From Acanthochromis polyacanthus (taxonomy: Eukaryota > Chordata > Actinopteri > Pomacentridae), in assembly GCF_021347895.1 (NCBI RefSeq), contig NC_067117.1, positions 37,405,567-37,469,566 on the forward strand: DNA of 64,000 bases. The letters run 5' to 3'. The stretch's first letter is position 1; every line of letters begins with the position of its first letter. Below the pieces are notes generated by a model that saw only the letters and a list, made by a program, of their open reading frames with translations, ran no database searches and was not told where the DNA came from. Both the position numbers and the translations under genes were made by a program. Shown piece by piece: positions 21,101-32,500 of the stretch.

Positions 21101-21713
21101 TAACGCAGTGAAAGAGGGAGAAACTTCTCAGAGCCATTATGACCGGTTGGTGCTTGAAGACTCAGATGACGAAGAGAGCTGGTTACTCAGAGCCAAAGCA
21201 AGGCTGGAGAAGGGACAGACCCTCACCCTCATTTGGCATGAGATCAAGGATAAAGTTCCACCAACAAGGTATGTAAGAGCCCTGAGGATCCTGACTAAAG
21301 GCCAGAGGGATGAGGTGGACTTCGCCGCCATGCCATATGAAACTACAGTATCCCAGCTCAATGCAGCAGTAAAGGGGTGGGACCTGAAGAGGAGGTTCTA
21401 CCAGACGAGAAAAGAGAAGGAGTCACAACAGCAACCACCAAAGGCTAAGCCACCACAAGAGACCCCTCAACGACCAAGAGAACCAAACCCACCACAGCGT
21501 TCACGGTCCTGGCCTAACCGACCAGCCCCCAGAGACCAGACAAGACCAGCCCAGAACAAGCAACCATTCCAGCCTCGACAGACTCAGAAGCCGGCTGGTG
21601 AGAGGAAGAGTGATTACCTGCCCCCAGAAGAGTACAGAAAGCTGACCCCGGAGCAGAGAGACGCCCTCCGTGCCGCTCGCCAAGCAGCGGGCACTCAGGG
21701 GCCTGCTAAATGA
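18198..21713 (+). CDS. gag: Gag-like polyprotein with a macro-domain-like segment
   Basis: The ORF encodes 1,171 aa, intact from ATGATGG to TGA. Its position after LTR, primer site and leader, and before pro-pol, makes it the gag gene. There is no Gly-2, so no N-myristoylation. Residues about 65-240 are a mostly helical, Trp-rich region. Residues about 375-525 resemble a macro domain: IEGDPW with an ADALLV strand (Asp389), SVVVTSGGDS, IIHV at 452-455, then VVICADGL and a final helix. The family's Asn-rich loop (NAAN) is replaced by ISSS, so ADP-ribose hydrolysis is doubtful. Residues about 560-800 are low-complexity and acidic/proline-rich. Residues about 918-1070 could be capsid. The tail (about 1070-1171) is Pro/Gln/Arg-rich, lacks a CCHC zinc knuckle and would bind RNA by charge. 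Macro assignment is inference from motif order; length is well above typical retroviral Gag (about 500-650 aa). Confidence 0.8.
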   Translation: MMAESQQDKDVLVPDTEEATAPQADAKAGGSGEPIEEDPSSEAPVPGETTISEVVKDSTSKMLCPDLTPTFQYQIVLAGKGWDTWEEEIRKHVRNFNQRLTEAQLKEQIQEGLDKDGCFTSREKIGKHWLIVLGNMSTPPKSKDGVRQWLIWWGEYLKESIRSAPMSKIVMLLSPSPEYDPVVKMLAKETEVTPVLIANRVRATAIQRDYRDVLRPIHEYRASRSEMTVEEDRRSEQTRSGSANDSEEEDPDAEGPERAEPPRPTGFASWEALQAEFGEPSRPYPMPRPSLAGNYSALTPAGRERVQATDEVLQTTQKALQSLKAYQAAYAIADYPVDDLCTRDESMSDKSERTLPTLPPLPTDGKKFSNQTGATAYYIEGDPWQYHADALLVISSSILKVRNTAFRKALARRGGEEYKREREEASKENRNRPDGCRSVVVTSGGDSTYYSIIHVIEDEYREGDDIESYRKRLYGALIKGLAKANDLKYRRVVICADGLRSNTLPWEVAEEAATRAAKWQLMAHEVCNELKQLVVMTSQAQNKERRDRILKPCKDAEKARGLKAKGKTDRPAEDGAKLPEVFSPERERKSSTPGEAAPPGAYPGGEHSYVQSQPQHKSMVIWKQETPPGAVVQRLYLRDQEGAMEGAIPEGDYTNLQTTGQDPREQRTPRTPVPTGPVVSPITPGPTPPVPRRRTSLEPRRVTVNSAPEPDIVVSSSESSDEEEEQEDDQSLESVPHQTPNPPKDLRVGTRKGEKKPVEMVSVRRTSERLARDPSFGPIKTRDERQAYMPEVGQTSYDVPVSWAEKPDERKILPVSATIGEWANILMMPSYGTLAACTQLTAGFRTAFIAITHDVMLRRMKRAAYSYSKEVERAMLEDFSEDEETGERPQQQPPPQVPATSAAGAAGNAMSLLTPAQGFTEFKKVKMLVKDKEPGQSMVNYLRDNWSLVKNTTTCEEARKLWLTYATGNAVKEGETSQSHYDRLVLEDSDDEESWLLRAKARLEKGQTLTLIWHEIKDKVPPTRYVRALRILTKGQRDEVDFAAMPYETTVSQLNAAVKGWDLKRRFYQTRKEKESQQQPPKAKPPQETPQRPREPNPPQRSRSWPNRPAPRDQTRPAQNKQPFQPRQTQKPAGERKSDYLPPEEYRKLTPEQRDALRAARQAAGTQGPAK

Positions 21714-22342
21714 TGGCCCAAGAGGCACGGGTCACCCTGGAACATGCCTACTGGAAGGGGGATGAAATCTACACTGATGTGGATGGAGTCCCTTACCAGG
21801 TAGACTCTGGGGCAGAGGTGTCGATGACCCGTAAGAGCCTCGATATAGCAGGACACCTACAGGCCCAACTAGCTGATGGAGCAGTTAGAGAGTTCCCATA
21901 TGCAATTTGGAAAGGAATTGTATGGGTTCTTGGGCCTTTCAATCTAGTAACGACAAAAGACCTAAAGCGGCTACATCAACCCAAGAAGAACATGCCAGTC
22001 GAGAGACTGAAGAAATTGCGGGCTCGCATGATCCGCTTTACACCTCAACAAGAAGAGTTCCAGCTTAAGCAGTGGTACAAGCCAGTCGATGTGAAAGAAG
22101 TCGCAGCACAGAAGGTTGAAGAGAGTGATCTGTCAGCTGCAGGAAAAGAGCAGCTGGAAGAAATCATCTCCAGAGCCAAGGTAGCGCGGTTCAAGAATGA
22201 TTGTGGGGATCTTGGGGAGAAGTACACCCATACTATCATTGGAGGAGTGCATCCAGCGGTCCGCCAATATCCCCTCAATCCAGGTGCAGTAGAAGAAATA
22301 TTTCAGAATGACTTGAAATGTGATCTGTATGAAGGCAAATGA
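21710..22342 (+). pseudogene. pol: Truncated protease-polymerase frame of the endogenous retrovirus
   Basis: The frame opens with ATGATG overlapping the gag stop by four bases (ATGA) and is -1 relative to gag. Residues 29-37 (YQVDSGAEV) hold the aspartic-protease catalytic triad D-S-G, with Asp at residue 32. The usual flap and GRD-type second motif are poorly conserved (WVLGPFNLV), giving a short protease. Residues about 170-197 (HTIIGGVHPAVRQYPLNPGA) read as the N-terminal entry to reverse transcriptase. Viral sequence ends at about 22303; the last dozen codons are satellite. No RT catalytic motif, RNase H or integrase remains, so this copy cannot supply polymerase. An own ATG suggests re-initiation, splicing or frameshifting; the sequence does not decide which. 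Confidence 0.8.
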
Positions 22343-25300
22343 TGTTTGAGATGTTCTGGTTTGATCCAGTTGCATGGACAGCATATTTGACCACACTGTG
22401 CATATGATTTCACGACCAGCATTTCAAGAGCAGAGAAATCATGAAAGCGTCATTAACGTAAAGTTCATGTTAACACACAAAGTTCTTGTTCAAATGTGAT
22501 CTGTATGATGGCAAATGATTTTGAAGATGTTGAAGGAATTGCATGGACAGCATATTTGACCAAACTGTGCATTTAAGCTCAGTATCAGCATTTCAAGCGC
22601 AGAAAAATCATGAAGCCTGCATTAACGTGAACATAATGTGGACACACAAATTTATTGTGCAGAATGACTTGAAATGTAATCTGCACGAAGGCAAATGATG
22701 TTTGAGATGTTCTGGTTTGAACCAATTGCATGGACAGCATTTTTGAGCACACTGTGCATATGATTTCACGACCAGCATTTCAAACGCAGAAAAATCATGA
22801 AGCCTGCATTAACGTGAACATAATGTGGACACACAAATTTCTTGTGCAGAATGACTTGACATGTGATCTGTATGAAGGCAAATGATGTTTGAGATGTTCT
22901 GGTTTGATCCAGTTGCATGGACAGCATATTTGACCAAACTGTGCATTTCAGCTCCGGACCAGCATTTCAAGCGCAGAAAAATCATGAAGCCTGCATTAAT
23001 GTGAACATAATGTGGACATACAAATTTCTTGTGCAGAATGACTTGAAATGTGATCTGTGCGACGGCAAATGATGTTTAAGATGTTCTGGGTTGAAGGAAT
23101 TGCATGGACAGCATATTTGACCAAATTGTGCATTTAAGCTCAGTATCAGCATTTGCAGCGCAGAAAAATCATGAAGCCTGCATTAACGTGAACATAATGT
23201 GGACACACAAATTTCTTGTGCAGATTGACTTGAAATGTGATCTGTATGAAGGCAAATGATGTTTGAGATGTTCTGGTTTGAACCAATTGCATGGACAGCA
23301 TTTTTGAGCACACTGTGCATATGATTTCACGACCAGCATTTCAAGCGCAGAAAAATGATGAAGCCTTCATTAACGTGAAAATCATCTGGACACAGAAGTT
23401 TCTCCTTCAGAATTACTTGAAATGTGATCCATATGAAGGCAAATGACGTTTAAGATGTTCTGGGTTGAAGGAATTGCATGTACAGCATATTTGACCAAAT
23501 TGTGTACTTCAGGCCAGGATCATTATTTTAAGCGCAGAAAAATCATGAAGCCTGCATTAACGTGAACATAATGTGGACACACAAATTTCTTGTGCAGAAT
23601 GACTTGAAATGTCATCTGTATGAAGGCAAATGATGTTTAAGATGTTCTGGGTTGAAGGAATTGCATGTACAGCATATTTGACCAAACTGTGCATTTCAGC
23701 TCCGGACCAGCATTTCAAACGCAGAAAAATCATGAAGCCTGCATTAACGTGAACATAATGTGGACAGACAAATTTCTTGTGCAGATTGACTTGAAATGTG
23801 ATCTGTGTGAAGGCAAATGATGTTTGAGATGTTCTGGTTTGATCCAGTTGCATGGACAGCATATTTGACCACACTGTGCATATGATTTCACGACCAGCAT
23901 TTCAAGAGCAGAGAAATCATGAAAGCGTCATTAACGTAAAGTTCATGTTAACACACAAAGTTCTTGTTCAAATGTGATCTGTATGATGGCAAATGATGTT
24001 GAAGATGTTGAAGGAATTGCATGGACAGCATATTTGACCAAACTGTGCATTTAAGCTCAGTATCAGCATTTCAAGCGCAGAAAAATCATGAAGCCTGCAT
24101 TAACGTGAACATAATGTGGACACACAAATTTCTTGTGCAGAATGACTTGAAATGTGATCTGTACGAAGGCAAATGATGTTTGAGATGTTCTGGTTTGAAT
24201 CAATTGCATGTACAGCATTTTTGAGCACACTGTGCATATGATTTCACGACCAGCATTTCAAGCGCAGAAAAATGATGAAGCCTTCATTAACGTGAACATA
24301 ATCTGGACACAGAAGTTTCTCCTTCAGATTTACTTGAAATGTGATCCATATGAAGGCAAATGACGTTTAAGATGTTCTGGGTTGAAGGAATTGCATGTAC
24401 AGCATATTTGACCAAACTGTGCATTTCAGCTCCGGACCAGCATTTCAAACGCAGAAAAATCATGAAGCCTGCATTAACGTGAACATAATGTGGACACACA
24501 AATTTCTTGTGCAGAATGACTTGAAATGTGATCTGTACGAAGGCAAATGATGTTTAAGATGTTCTGGGTTGAAGGAATTGCATGGACAGCATATTTGACC
24601 AAACTGTGCATTTCAGCTCCGGACCAGCATTTCAAGCGCAGAAAAATCATGAAGCCTGCATTAACGTGAACATAATGTGGACACACAAATTTCTTGTGCA
24701 GAGTGACTTGAAATGTGATCTGTATGAAGGCAAATGATGTTTAAGATGTTCTGGGTTGAAGGAATTGCATGTACAGCATATTTGACAACACTGTGCATAT
24801 GATTTCACGACCAGCATTTCAAGAGCAGAGAAATCATGAAAGCGTCATGAACGTAAAGTTCATGTTAACACACAAAGTTCTTGTTCAAATGTGATCTGTA
24901 TGATGGCAAATGATGTTGAAGATGTTGAAGAAATTGCATGGACAGCTTATTTGACCAAACTGTGCATTTCAGCTCCGGACCAGCATTTCAAGCGCAGAAA
25001 AATCATGAAGCCTGCATTAACGTGAACATAATGTAGACAGACAAATTTCTTGTGCAGATTGACTTGACATGTCATCTGTATGAAGACAAATGATGTTGAA
25101 GATGTTCTGGTTCGAAAGAATTGCATGGACAGCATATTTGACCAAATTGTGTACTTCAGGCCAGGATCATTATTTTAAGCGCAGAAAAATCATGAAGCCT
25201 GCATTAACGTGAACATAATGTGGACACACAAATTTCTTGTGCAGAATGACTTGAAATGTGATCTGTATGAAGGCAAATGATGTTTGAGATGTTCTGGTTT

Positions 25301-27762
25301 GATCCAGTTGCATGGACAGCATATTTGACCACACTGTGCAGATGATTTCACGACCAGCATTTCAAGAGCAGAGAAATCATGAAAGCGTCATTAACGTAAA
25401 GTTCATGTTAACACACAAAGTTCTTGTTCAAATGAGATCTGTATGATGGCAAATGATGTTGAAGATGTTGAAGGAATTGCATGGACAGCATATTTGACCA
25501 AACTGTGCATTTAAGCTCAGTATCAGCATTTCAAGCTCAGAAAAATCATGAAGCCTGCATTAACGTGAACATAATGTGGACACACAAATTTCTTGTGCAG
25601 AATGACTTGAAATGTGATCTGTACGAAGGCAAATGATGTTTGAGATGTTCTGGTTTGAACCAATTGCATGTACAGCATTTTTGAGCACACTGTGCATATG
25701 ATTTCACGACCAGCATTTCAAGCGCAGAAAAATGATGAAGCCTTCATTAACGTGAACATAATCTGGACACAGAAGTTTCTCCTTCAGATTTACTTGAAAT
25801 GTGATCCATATGAAGGCAAATGACGTTTAAGATGTTCTGGGTTGAAGGAATTGCATGTACAGCATATTTGACCAAACTGTGCATTTCAGCTCCGGACCAG
25901 CATTTCAAACGCAGAAAAATCATGAAGCCTGCATTAACGTGAACATAATGTGGACACACAAATTTCTTGTGCAGAATGACTTGAAATGTGATCTGTATGA
26001 AGGCAAATGATGTTTGAGATGTTCTGGTTTGATCCAGTTGCATGGACAGCATATTTGACCCCACTGTGCATATGATTTCACGACCAGCATTTCAAGAGCA
26101 GAGAAATCATGAAAGCGTCATTAACGGAAAGTTCATGTTAACACACAAAGTTCTTGTTCAAATGTGATCTGTATGATGGCAAATTATGTTGAAGATGTTG
26201 AAGGAATTTCATGGACAGCATATTTGACCAAACTGTGCATTTCAGCTCAGTATCAGCATTTGAAGCGCAGAAAAATCATGAAGCCTGCATTAACGTGAAC
26301 ATAATGTGGACACACAAATTTCTTGTGCAGAATGACTTGAAATGTGATCTGTACGAAGGCAAATGATGTTTAAGATGTTCTGGGTTGAAGGAATTGCATG
26401 GACAGCATATTTGACCAAACTGTGCATTTCAGCTCCGGACCAGCATTTCAAGCGCAGAAAAATCATAAAGCCTGCATTAACGTGAACATAATGTGGACAT
26501 ACAAATTTCTTGTGCACAATGACTTGAAATGTGATCTGTGCGACGGCAAATGATGTTTAAGATGTTCTGGGTTGAAGGAATTGCATGGACAGCATATTTG
26601 ACCAAATTGTGCATTTCAGCTCAGTATCAGCATTTGCAGCGCAGAAAAATCATGAAGCCTGCATTAACGTGAACATAATGTGGACACACAAATTTCTTGT
26701 GCAGATTGACTTGAAATGTGATCTGTATGAAGGCAAATGATGTTTGAGATGTTCTGGTTTGAACCAATTGCATGGACAGCATTTTTGAGCACACTGTGCA
26801 TATGATTTCACGACCAGCATTTCAAGCGCAGAAAAATGATGAAGCCTTCATTTAGGTGAAAATAATCTGGACACAGAAGTTTCTCCTTCAGAATTACTTG
26901 AAATGTGATCCATATGAAGGCAAATGACGTTTAAGATGTTCTGGGTTGAAGGAATTGCATGTACAGCATATTTGACCAAACTGTGCATTTCAGCTCCGGA
27001 CCAGCATTTCAAGCGCAGAAAAATCATGAAGCCTGCATTAACGTGAACATAATGTGGACACACAAATTTCTTGTGCAGAATGACTTGAAATGTGATCTGT
27101 ATGAAGGCAAATGATGTTTGAGATGTTCTGGTTTGATCCAGTTGCATGGACAGCATATTTGACCAAACTGTGCATTTCAGCTCCGGACCAGCATTTCAAG
27201 CGCAGAAAAATCATGAAGCCTGCATTAACGTGAACATAATGTGGACATACAAATTTCTTGTGCAGAATGACTTGAAATGTGATCTGTGCGACGGCAAATG
27301 ATGTTTAAGATGTTCTGGGTTGAAGGAATTGCATGGACAGCATATTTGACCAAATTGTGCATTTCAGCTCAGTATCAGCATTTGCAGCGCAGAAAAATCA
27401 TGAAGCCTGCATTAACGTGAACATAATGTGGACACACAAATTTCTTGTGCAGATTGACTTGAAATGTGATCTGTATGAAGGCAAATGATGTTTGAGATGT
27501 TCTGGTTTGAACCAATTGCATGGACAGCATTTTTGAGCACACTGTGCATATGATTTCACGACCAGCATTTCAAGCGCAGAAAAATGATGAAGCCGTCATT
27601 AACGTGAAAATCATCTGGACACAGAAGTTTCTCCTTCAGAATTACTTGAAATGTGATCCATATGAAGGCAAATGACGATTAAGATGTTCTGGGTTGAAGG
27701 AATTGCATGTACAGCATATTTGACCAAATTGTGTACTTCAGGCCAGGATCATTATTTTAAGC
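22304..27762 (-). repeat. Satellite array, right block part 1 (minus orientation)
   Basis: This is the same satellite as the left block but reversed, beginning at cagaatgacttgaaatg at the retroviral break. The 187-base period is seen directly: atgaagcctgcattaa recurs at 22610, 22797, 22984 and 23171. The 169-bp short form is present (22443-22611). A block of about 1.95 kb (about 22,790-24,740) recurs at about 27,020-30,800, interrupted there by the solo LTR. Recurrent 60-105-codon frames are monomer artefacts. Confidence 0.95.
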
Positions 27763-29590
27763 TGTCGTTCAGTATAGCCTTCTTTAACCCTTGCCTCAGG
27801 TTAAATCAGGACCAGCTCTCCGTTTAAAGGGTCAGATTCTATCTGCCTATTAGTATTCCACCTAACAGGTTTCAGCAGAATAATTAAGCTGGTGTCGAGG
27901 AATACTCGCCTAGGTCCTAACTGTCTTCTTCCAAACGTCTTACCCCTCTTACTCCAATAAATACTCTCTTACTAAGCAGCCCTCCTAAGTAGTAGAATTG
28001 ATTTATTGACCACGTTTGTTAACGACAGCTTTCCTCTTAAAACTGTGGCACTTGTTGATATTCCTAGGTTCGTTTTAGAGGTTTGGATAACTAACCCCAG
28101 GGGTAATGTTTAAATAACTAGTTGGATTAAAGTAACCTTTAAGAACCATTAGATTTAATGCACACAATCAACTTAACTTTTTACCACTATGCAGAATAGG
28201 TGAATCATAATCATTTCATTAGACTTCTCTTTAAATGCAATATAGCGTTTTATTAAGCAATTATTAGCAGGGGCACAGCATTAATTCATGATTAAACAAT
28301 TTAATTATTTCTGATTATTTCTAACTTAACTAAATTAAACTAAGCTGAGCGTACCTAAGAATCTTCTCTAATTAGTAAATTTAGGAGAGAGAGCGGACAG
28401 CCAGGCCTTAGCTGCCACGCCCGGTCTTCACCTGCATCTAGTTGAACTCCTCCGTGGACCAGCAGACTCGGTATGAAGTCTTCTTTGTGGGCAGAGGGTG
28501 TTCTTCATAGGCAGGGGGAGTGGAGAGGTCCCGATAGCCAATCGTTGGTCTGGCAGTTATCTTTAGTAGCAGCTGGAACACAAGTGCGGGCGTCTCAGCT
28601 GTCTTCTCAGTCGGATGGTGGTGGTGGAAAGCCCCCGTCTCATCAGGCTGTGGTGGGTCACTGGGTCCTCCAGCCCCTGGAGTGGAGCAGCCCTCTGCTG
28701 CTGCCTCCTGTGCCTCTCTGGATGCCATGGGTGCTTGCCTCTCTTCATCTCTTTGGACAACTGCAGACCTCTCAGGACTCTCCTTTCAGCAGAGTGTGGT
28801 CCTCGCTTGTTGAACAAAGTCAGAAAAAGACTTTGCCTCCAACGATGTTCTCAGCGAACTCTGGAGCCTAAGTCCCGCGTTGTCTTCACGTCTCTTGGGC
28901 AAAAGGGTCCGGTGAAGATTCTTCAGAACTCTGGCGATGCTCCCCGGCAGCTCCGGCGAGCAGCATCTCTCCCCTCCGGGGGAGAACTCCCAATTCAGTG
29001 TCTGTGTCTCTGGGTTTTAAACCCTAGTTCGACTTCAGCTTAGCACATACACATTTTCACACACAATTCTAACTAGTAGGTACGCCCAGGTAATTAATTC
29101 ATAGGTTTAAGACACAACCTTCTTCCTATCACGCATACATCATTCTTTCCATCTTTTCTGTTAACACATCCACTTGTTACACACACTTCAGTTGTCATGA
29201 CAATGTAGGCCTGAGCCCATCCTGTCATCCTGTGGAAACTCCAAGTTCCTCATTTCTGAGGAGACTTCTGCTTTTCCCATCCTGTCTGCATACAGCTCAG
29301 AACAGCACAGATTACTTCCATTCAAAACTCACTTAGTTACACTGAATCACTTCTTTAAATCATTTTTCTTAGCATGATCAAATAACTTATTTTAAATCAT
29401 TCTCTTCTATAGCAATCATCATTTCCAGAATATATATCAGCCTATTAAAATCATTCTTGCATCAAGCATAAGCATAATCATGTGGTTAACTTATATAGTT
29501 TCTCATTTTAACTTTTCATTGGTTTGCTTAAAGCTTTTATTTAGGTGGTGGTTGCTCCTGGGATCTCAAATAACTAGGCCCCACTTGACA
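27763..29590 (-). mobile_element. Solo LTR of a related endogenous retrovirus
   Basis: It is an LTR of 1,828 bp on the minus strand, ending in TG...CA and flanked by AAGC at 27759-27762 and 29591-29594. The paralogous satellite copy at 23,530 lacks it. Satellite coordinates run 4,229 apart before the insertion and 6,061 apart after it, and the difference of 1,832 equals LTR plus one AAGC. It contains TTTAAAA (plus-strand coordinates 29015-29021) as a TATA-like box and AATAAA at 28249-28254. It arose by LTR-LTR recombination of a full provirus; no internal sequence remains. Open frames inside are not credited as genes. Confidence 0.9.
28249..28254 (-). terminator. Polyadenylation signal in the solo LTR
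   Basis: Minus-strand AATAAA in gcttaataaaacgct, the same context as in the other LTR at 17288. Confidence 0.55.
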
Positions 29591-32500
29591 AAGCGCAGAA
29601 AAATCATGAAGCCTGCATTAACGTGAACATAATGTGGACACACAAATTTCTTGTGCAGAATGACTTGAAATGTCATCTGTATGAAGGCAAATGATGTTTA
29701 AGATGTTCTGGGTTGAAGGAATTGCATGTACAGCATATTTGACCAAACTGTGCATTTCAGCTCCGGACCAGCATTTCAAACGCAGAAAAATCATGAAGCC
29801 TGCATTAACGTGAACATAATGTGGACAGACAAATTTCTTGTGCAGATTGACTTGAAATGTGATCTGTGTGAAGGCAAATGATGTTTGAGATGTTCTGGTT
29901 TGATCCAGTTGCATGGACAGCATATTTGACCACACTGTGCATATGATTTCACGACCAGCATTTAAGAGCAGAGAAATCATGAAAGCGTCATTAACGTAAA
30001 GTTCATGTTAACACACAAAGTTCTTGTTCAAATGTGATCTGTATGATGGCAAATGATGTTGAAGATGTTGAAGGAATTGCATGGAAAGCATATTTGACCA
30101 AACTGTGCATTTAAGCTCAGTATCAGCATTTCAAGCTCAGAAAAATCATGAAGCCTGCATCAACGTGAACATAATGTGGACACACAAATTTCTTGTGCAG
30201 AATGACTTGAAATGTGATCTGTACGAAGGCAAATGATGTTTGAGATGCTCTGGTTTGAACCAATTGCATGTACAGCATTTTTGAGCACACTGTGCATATG
30301 ATTTCACGACCAGCATTTCAAGCGCAGAAAAATGATGAAGCCTTCATTAACGTGAACATAATCTGGACACAGAAGTTTCTCCTTCAGATTTACTTGAAAT
30401 GTGATCCATATGAAGGCAAATGACGTTTAAGATGTTCTGGGTTGAAGGAATTGCATGTACAGCATATTTGACCAAACTGTGCATTTCAGCTCCGGACCAG
30501 CATTTCAAACGCAGAAAAATCATGAAGCCTGCATTAACGTGAACATAATGTGGACACACAAATTTCTTGTGCAGAATGACTTGAAATGTGATCTGTATGA
30601 AGGCAAATGATGTTTAAGATGTTCTGGGTTGAAGGAATTGCATGGACAGCATATTTGACCAAACTGTGCATTTCAGCTCCGGACCAGCATTTCAAACGCA
30701 GAAAAATCATGAAGCCTGCATTAACGTGAACATAATGTGGACACACAAATTTCTTGTGCAGAATGACTTGAAATGTGATCTGTATGAAGGCAAATGATGT
30801 TTGAGATGTTCTGGTTTGATCCAGTTGCATGGACAGCATATTTGACCCCACTGTGCATATGATTTCACGACCAGCATTTCAAGAGCAGAGAAATCATGAA
30901 AGCGTCATTAACGGAAAGTTCATGTTAACACACAAAGTTCTTGTTCAAATGTGATCTGTATGATGGCAAATGATTTTGAAGATGTTGAAGGAATTGCATG
31001 GACAGCATATTTGACCAAACTGTGCATTTAAGCTCAGTATCAGCATTTCAAGCGCAGAAAAATCATGAAGCCTGCATTAACGTGAACATAATGTGGACAC
31101 ACAAATTTCTTGTGCAGAATGACTTGAAATGTGATCTGTATGAAGGCAAATGATGTTTAAGATGTTCTGGGTTGAAGGAATTGCATGGACAGCATATTTG
31201 ACCAAACTGTGCATTTCAGCTCCGGACCAGCATTTCAAACGCAGAAAAATCATGAAGCCTGCATTAACGTGAACATAATGTGGACACACAAATTTCTTGT
31301 GCAGAATGACTTGAAATGTGATCTGTATGAAGGCAAATGATGTTTGAGATGTTCTGGTTTGATCCAGTTGCATGGACAGCATATTTGACCCCACTGTGCA
31401 TATGATTTCACGACCAGCATTTCAAGAGCAGAGAAATCATGAAAGCGTCATTAACGGAAAGTTCATGTTAACACACAAAGTTCTTGTTCAAATGTGATCT
31501 GTATGATGGCAAATTATGTTGAAGATGTTGAAGGAATTTCATGGACAGCATATTTGACCAAACTGTGCATTTAAGCTCAGTATCAGCATTTGAAGCGCAG
31601 AAAAATCATGAAGCCTGCATTAACGTGAACATAATGTGGACACACAAATTTCTTGTGCAGAATGACTTGAAATGTGATCTGTACGAAGGCAAATGATGTT
31701 TAAGATGTTCTGGGTTGAAGGAATTGCATGGACAGCATATTTGACCAAACTGTGCATTTCAGCTCCGGACCAGCATTTCAAGCGCAGAAAAATCATGAAG
31801 CCTGCATTAACGTGAACATAATGTAGACAGACAAATTTCTTGTGCAGATTGACTTGACATGTCATCTGTATGAAGACAAATGATGTTGAAGATGTTCTGG
31901 TTCGAAAGAATTGCATGGACAGCATATTTGACCAAATTGTGTACCTCAGGCCAGGATCATTATTTTAAGCGCAGAAAAATCATGAAGCCTGCATTAACGT
32001 GAACATAATGTGGACACACAAATTTCTTGTGCAGAATGACTTGAAATGTGATCTGTATGAAGGCAAATGATGTTTAAGATGTTCTGGGTTGAAGGAATTG
32101 CATGGACAGCATATTTGACCAAACTGTGCATTTCAGCTCCGGACCAGCATTTCAAGCACAGAAAAATCATGAAGCCTGCATTAACGTGAACATAATGTGG
32201 ACATACAAATTTCTTGTGCAGAATGACTTGAAATGTGATCTGTGCGACGGCAAATGATGTTTAAGATGTTCTGGGTTGAAGAAATTGCATGGATAGCATA
32301 TTTGACCAAATTGTGCATTTCAGCTCAGTATCAGCATTTGCAGCGCAGAAAAATCATGAAGCCTGCATTAACGTGAACATAATGTGGACACACAAATTTC
32401 TTGTGCAGATTGACTTGAAATGTGATCTTATGAAGGCAAATGATGTTTGAGATGTTCTGGTTTGATCCAGTTGCATGGACAGCATATCTGACCAAACTGT

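Larger units (their letters stand above)
15959..22303 (+). mobile_element. Endogenous retrovirus, truncated in pol
   Basis: Order: 5' LTR 15959-17789 (TG...CA), primer binding site 17790-17807, leader, gag-like ORF 18198-21713, and pro-pol from 21710 cut off at about 22303, where satellite sequence resumes. Reverse transcriptase beyond its first residues, integrase, env, polypurine tract and 3' LTR are absent. The 5' target side is atct (15955-15958); no matching 3' copy remains. Long LTRs, a large Gag without a zinc knuckle and a separate pol ATG recall foamy-virus-like fish elements, but the tRNA-Asn primer differs from the tRNA-Lys of foamy viruses. Class assignment is therefore open. Confidence 0.85.

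Noticed and set aside
18136..21728. Minus-strand frames opposite gag (up to 212 codons)
   Set aside because: They are antisense shadows of the long plus-strand ORF, without promoter or domain evidence.
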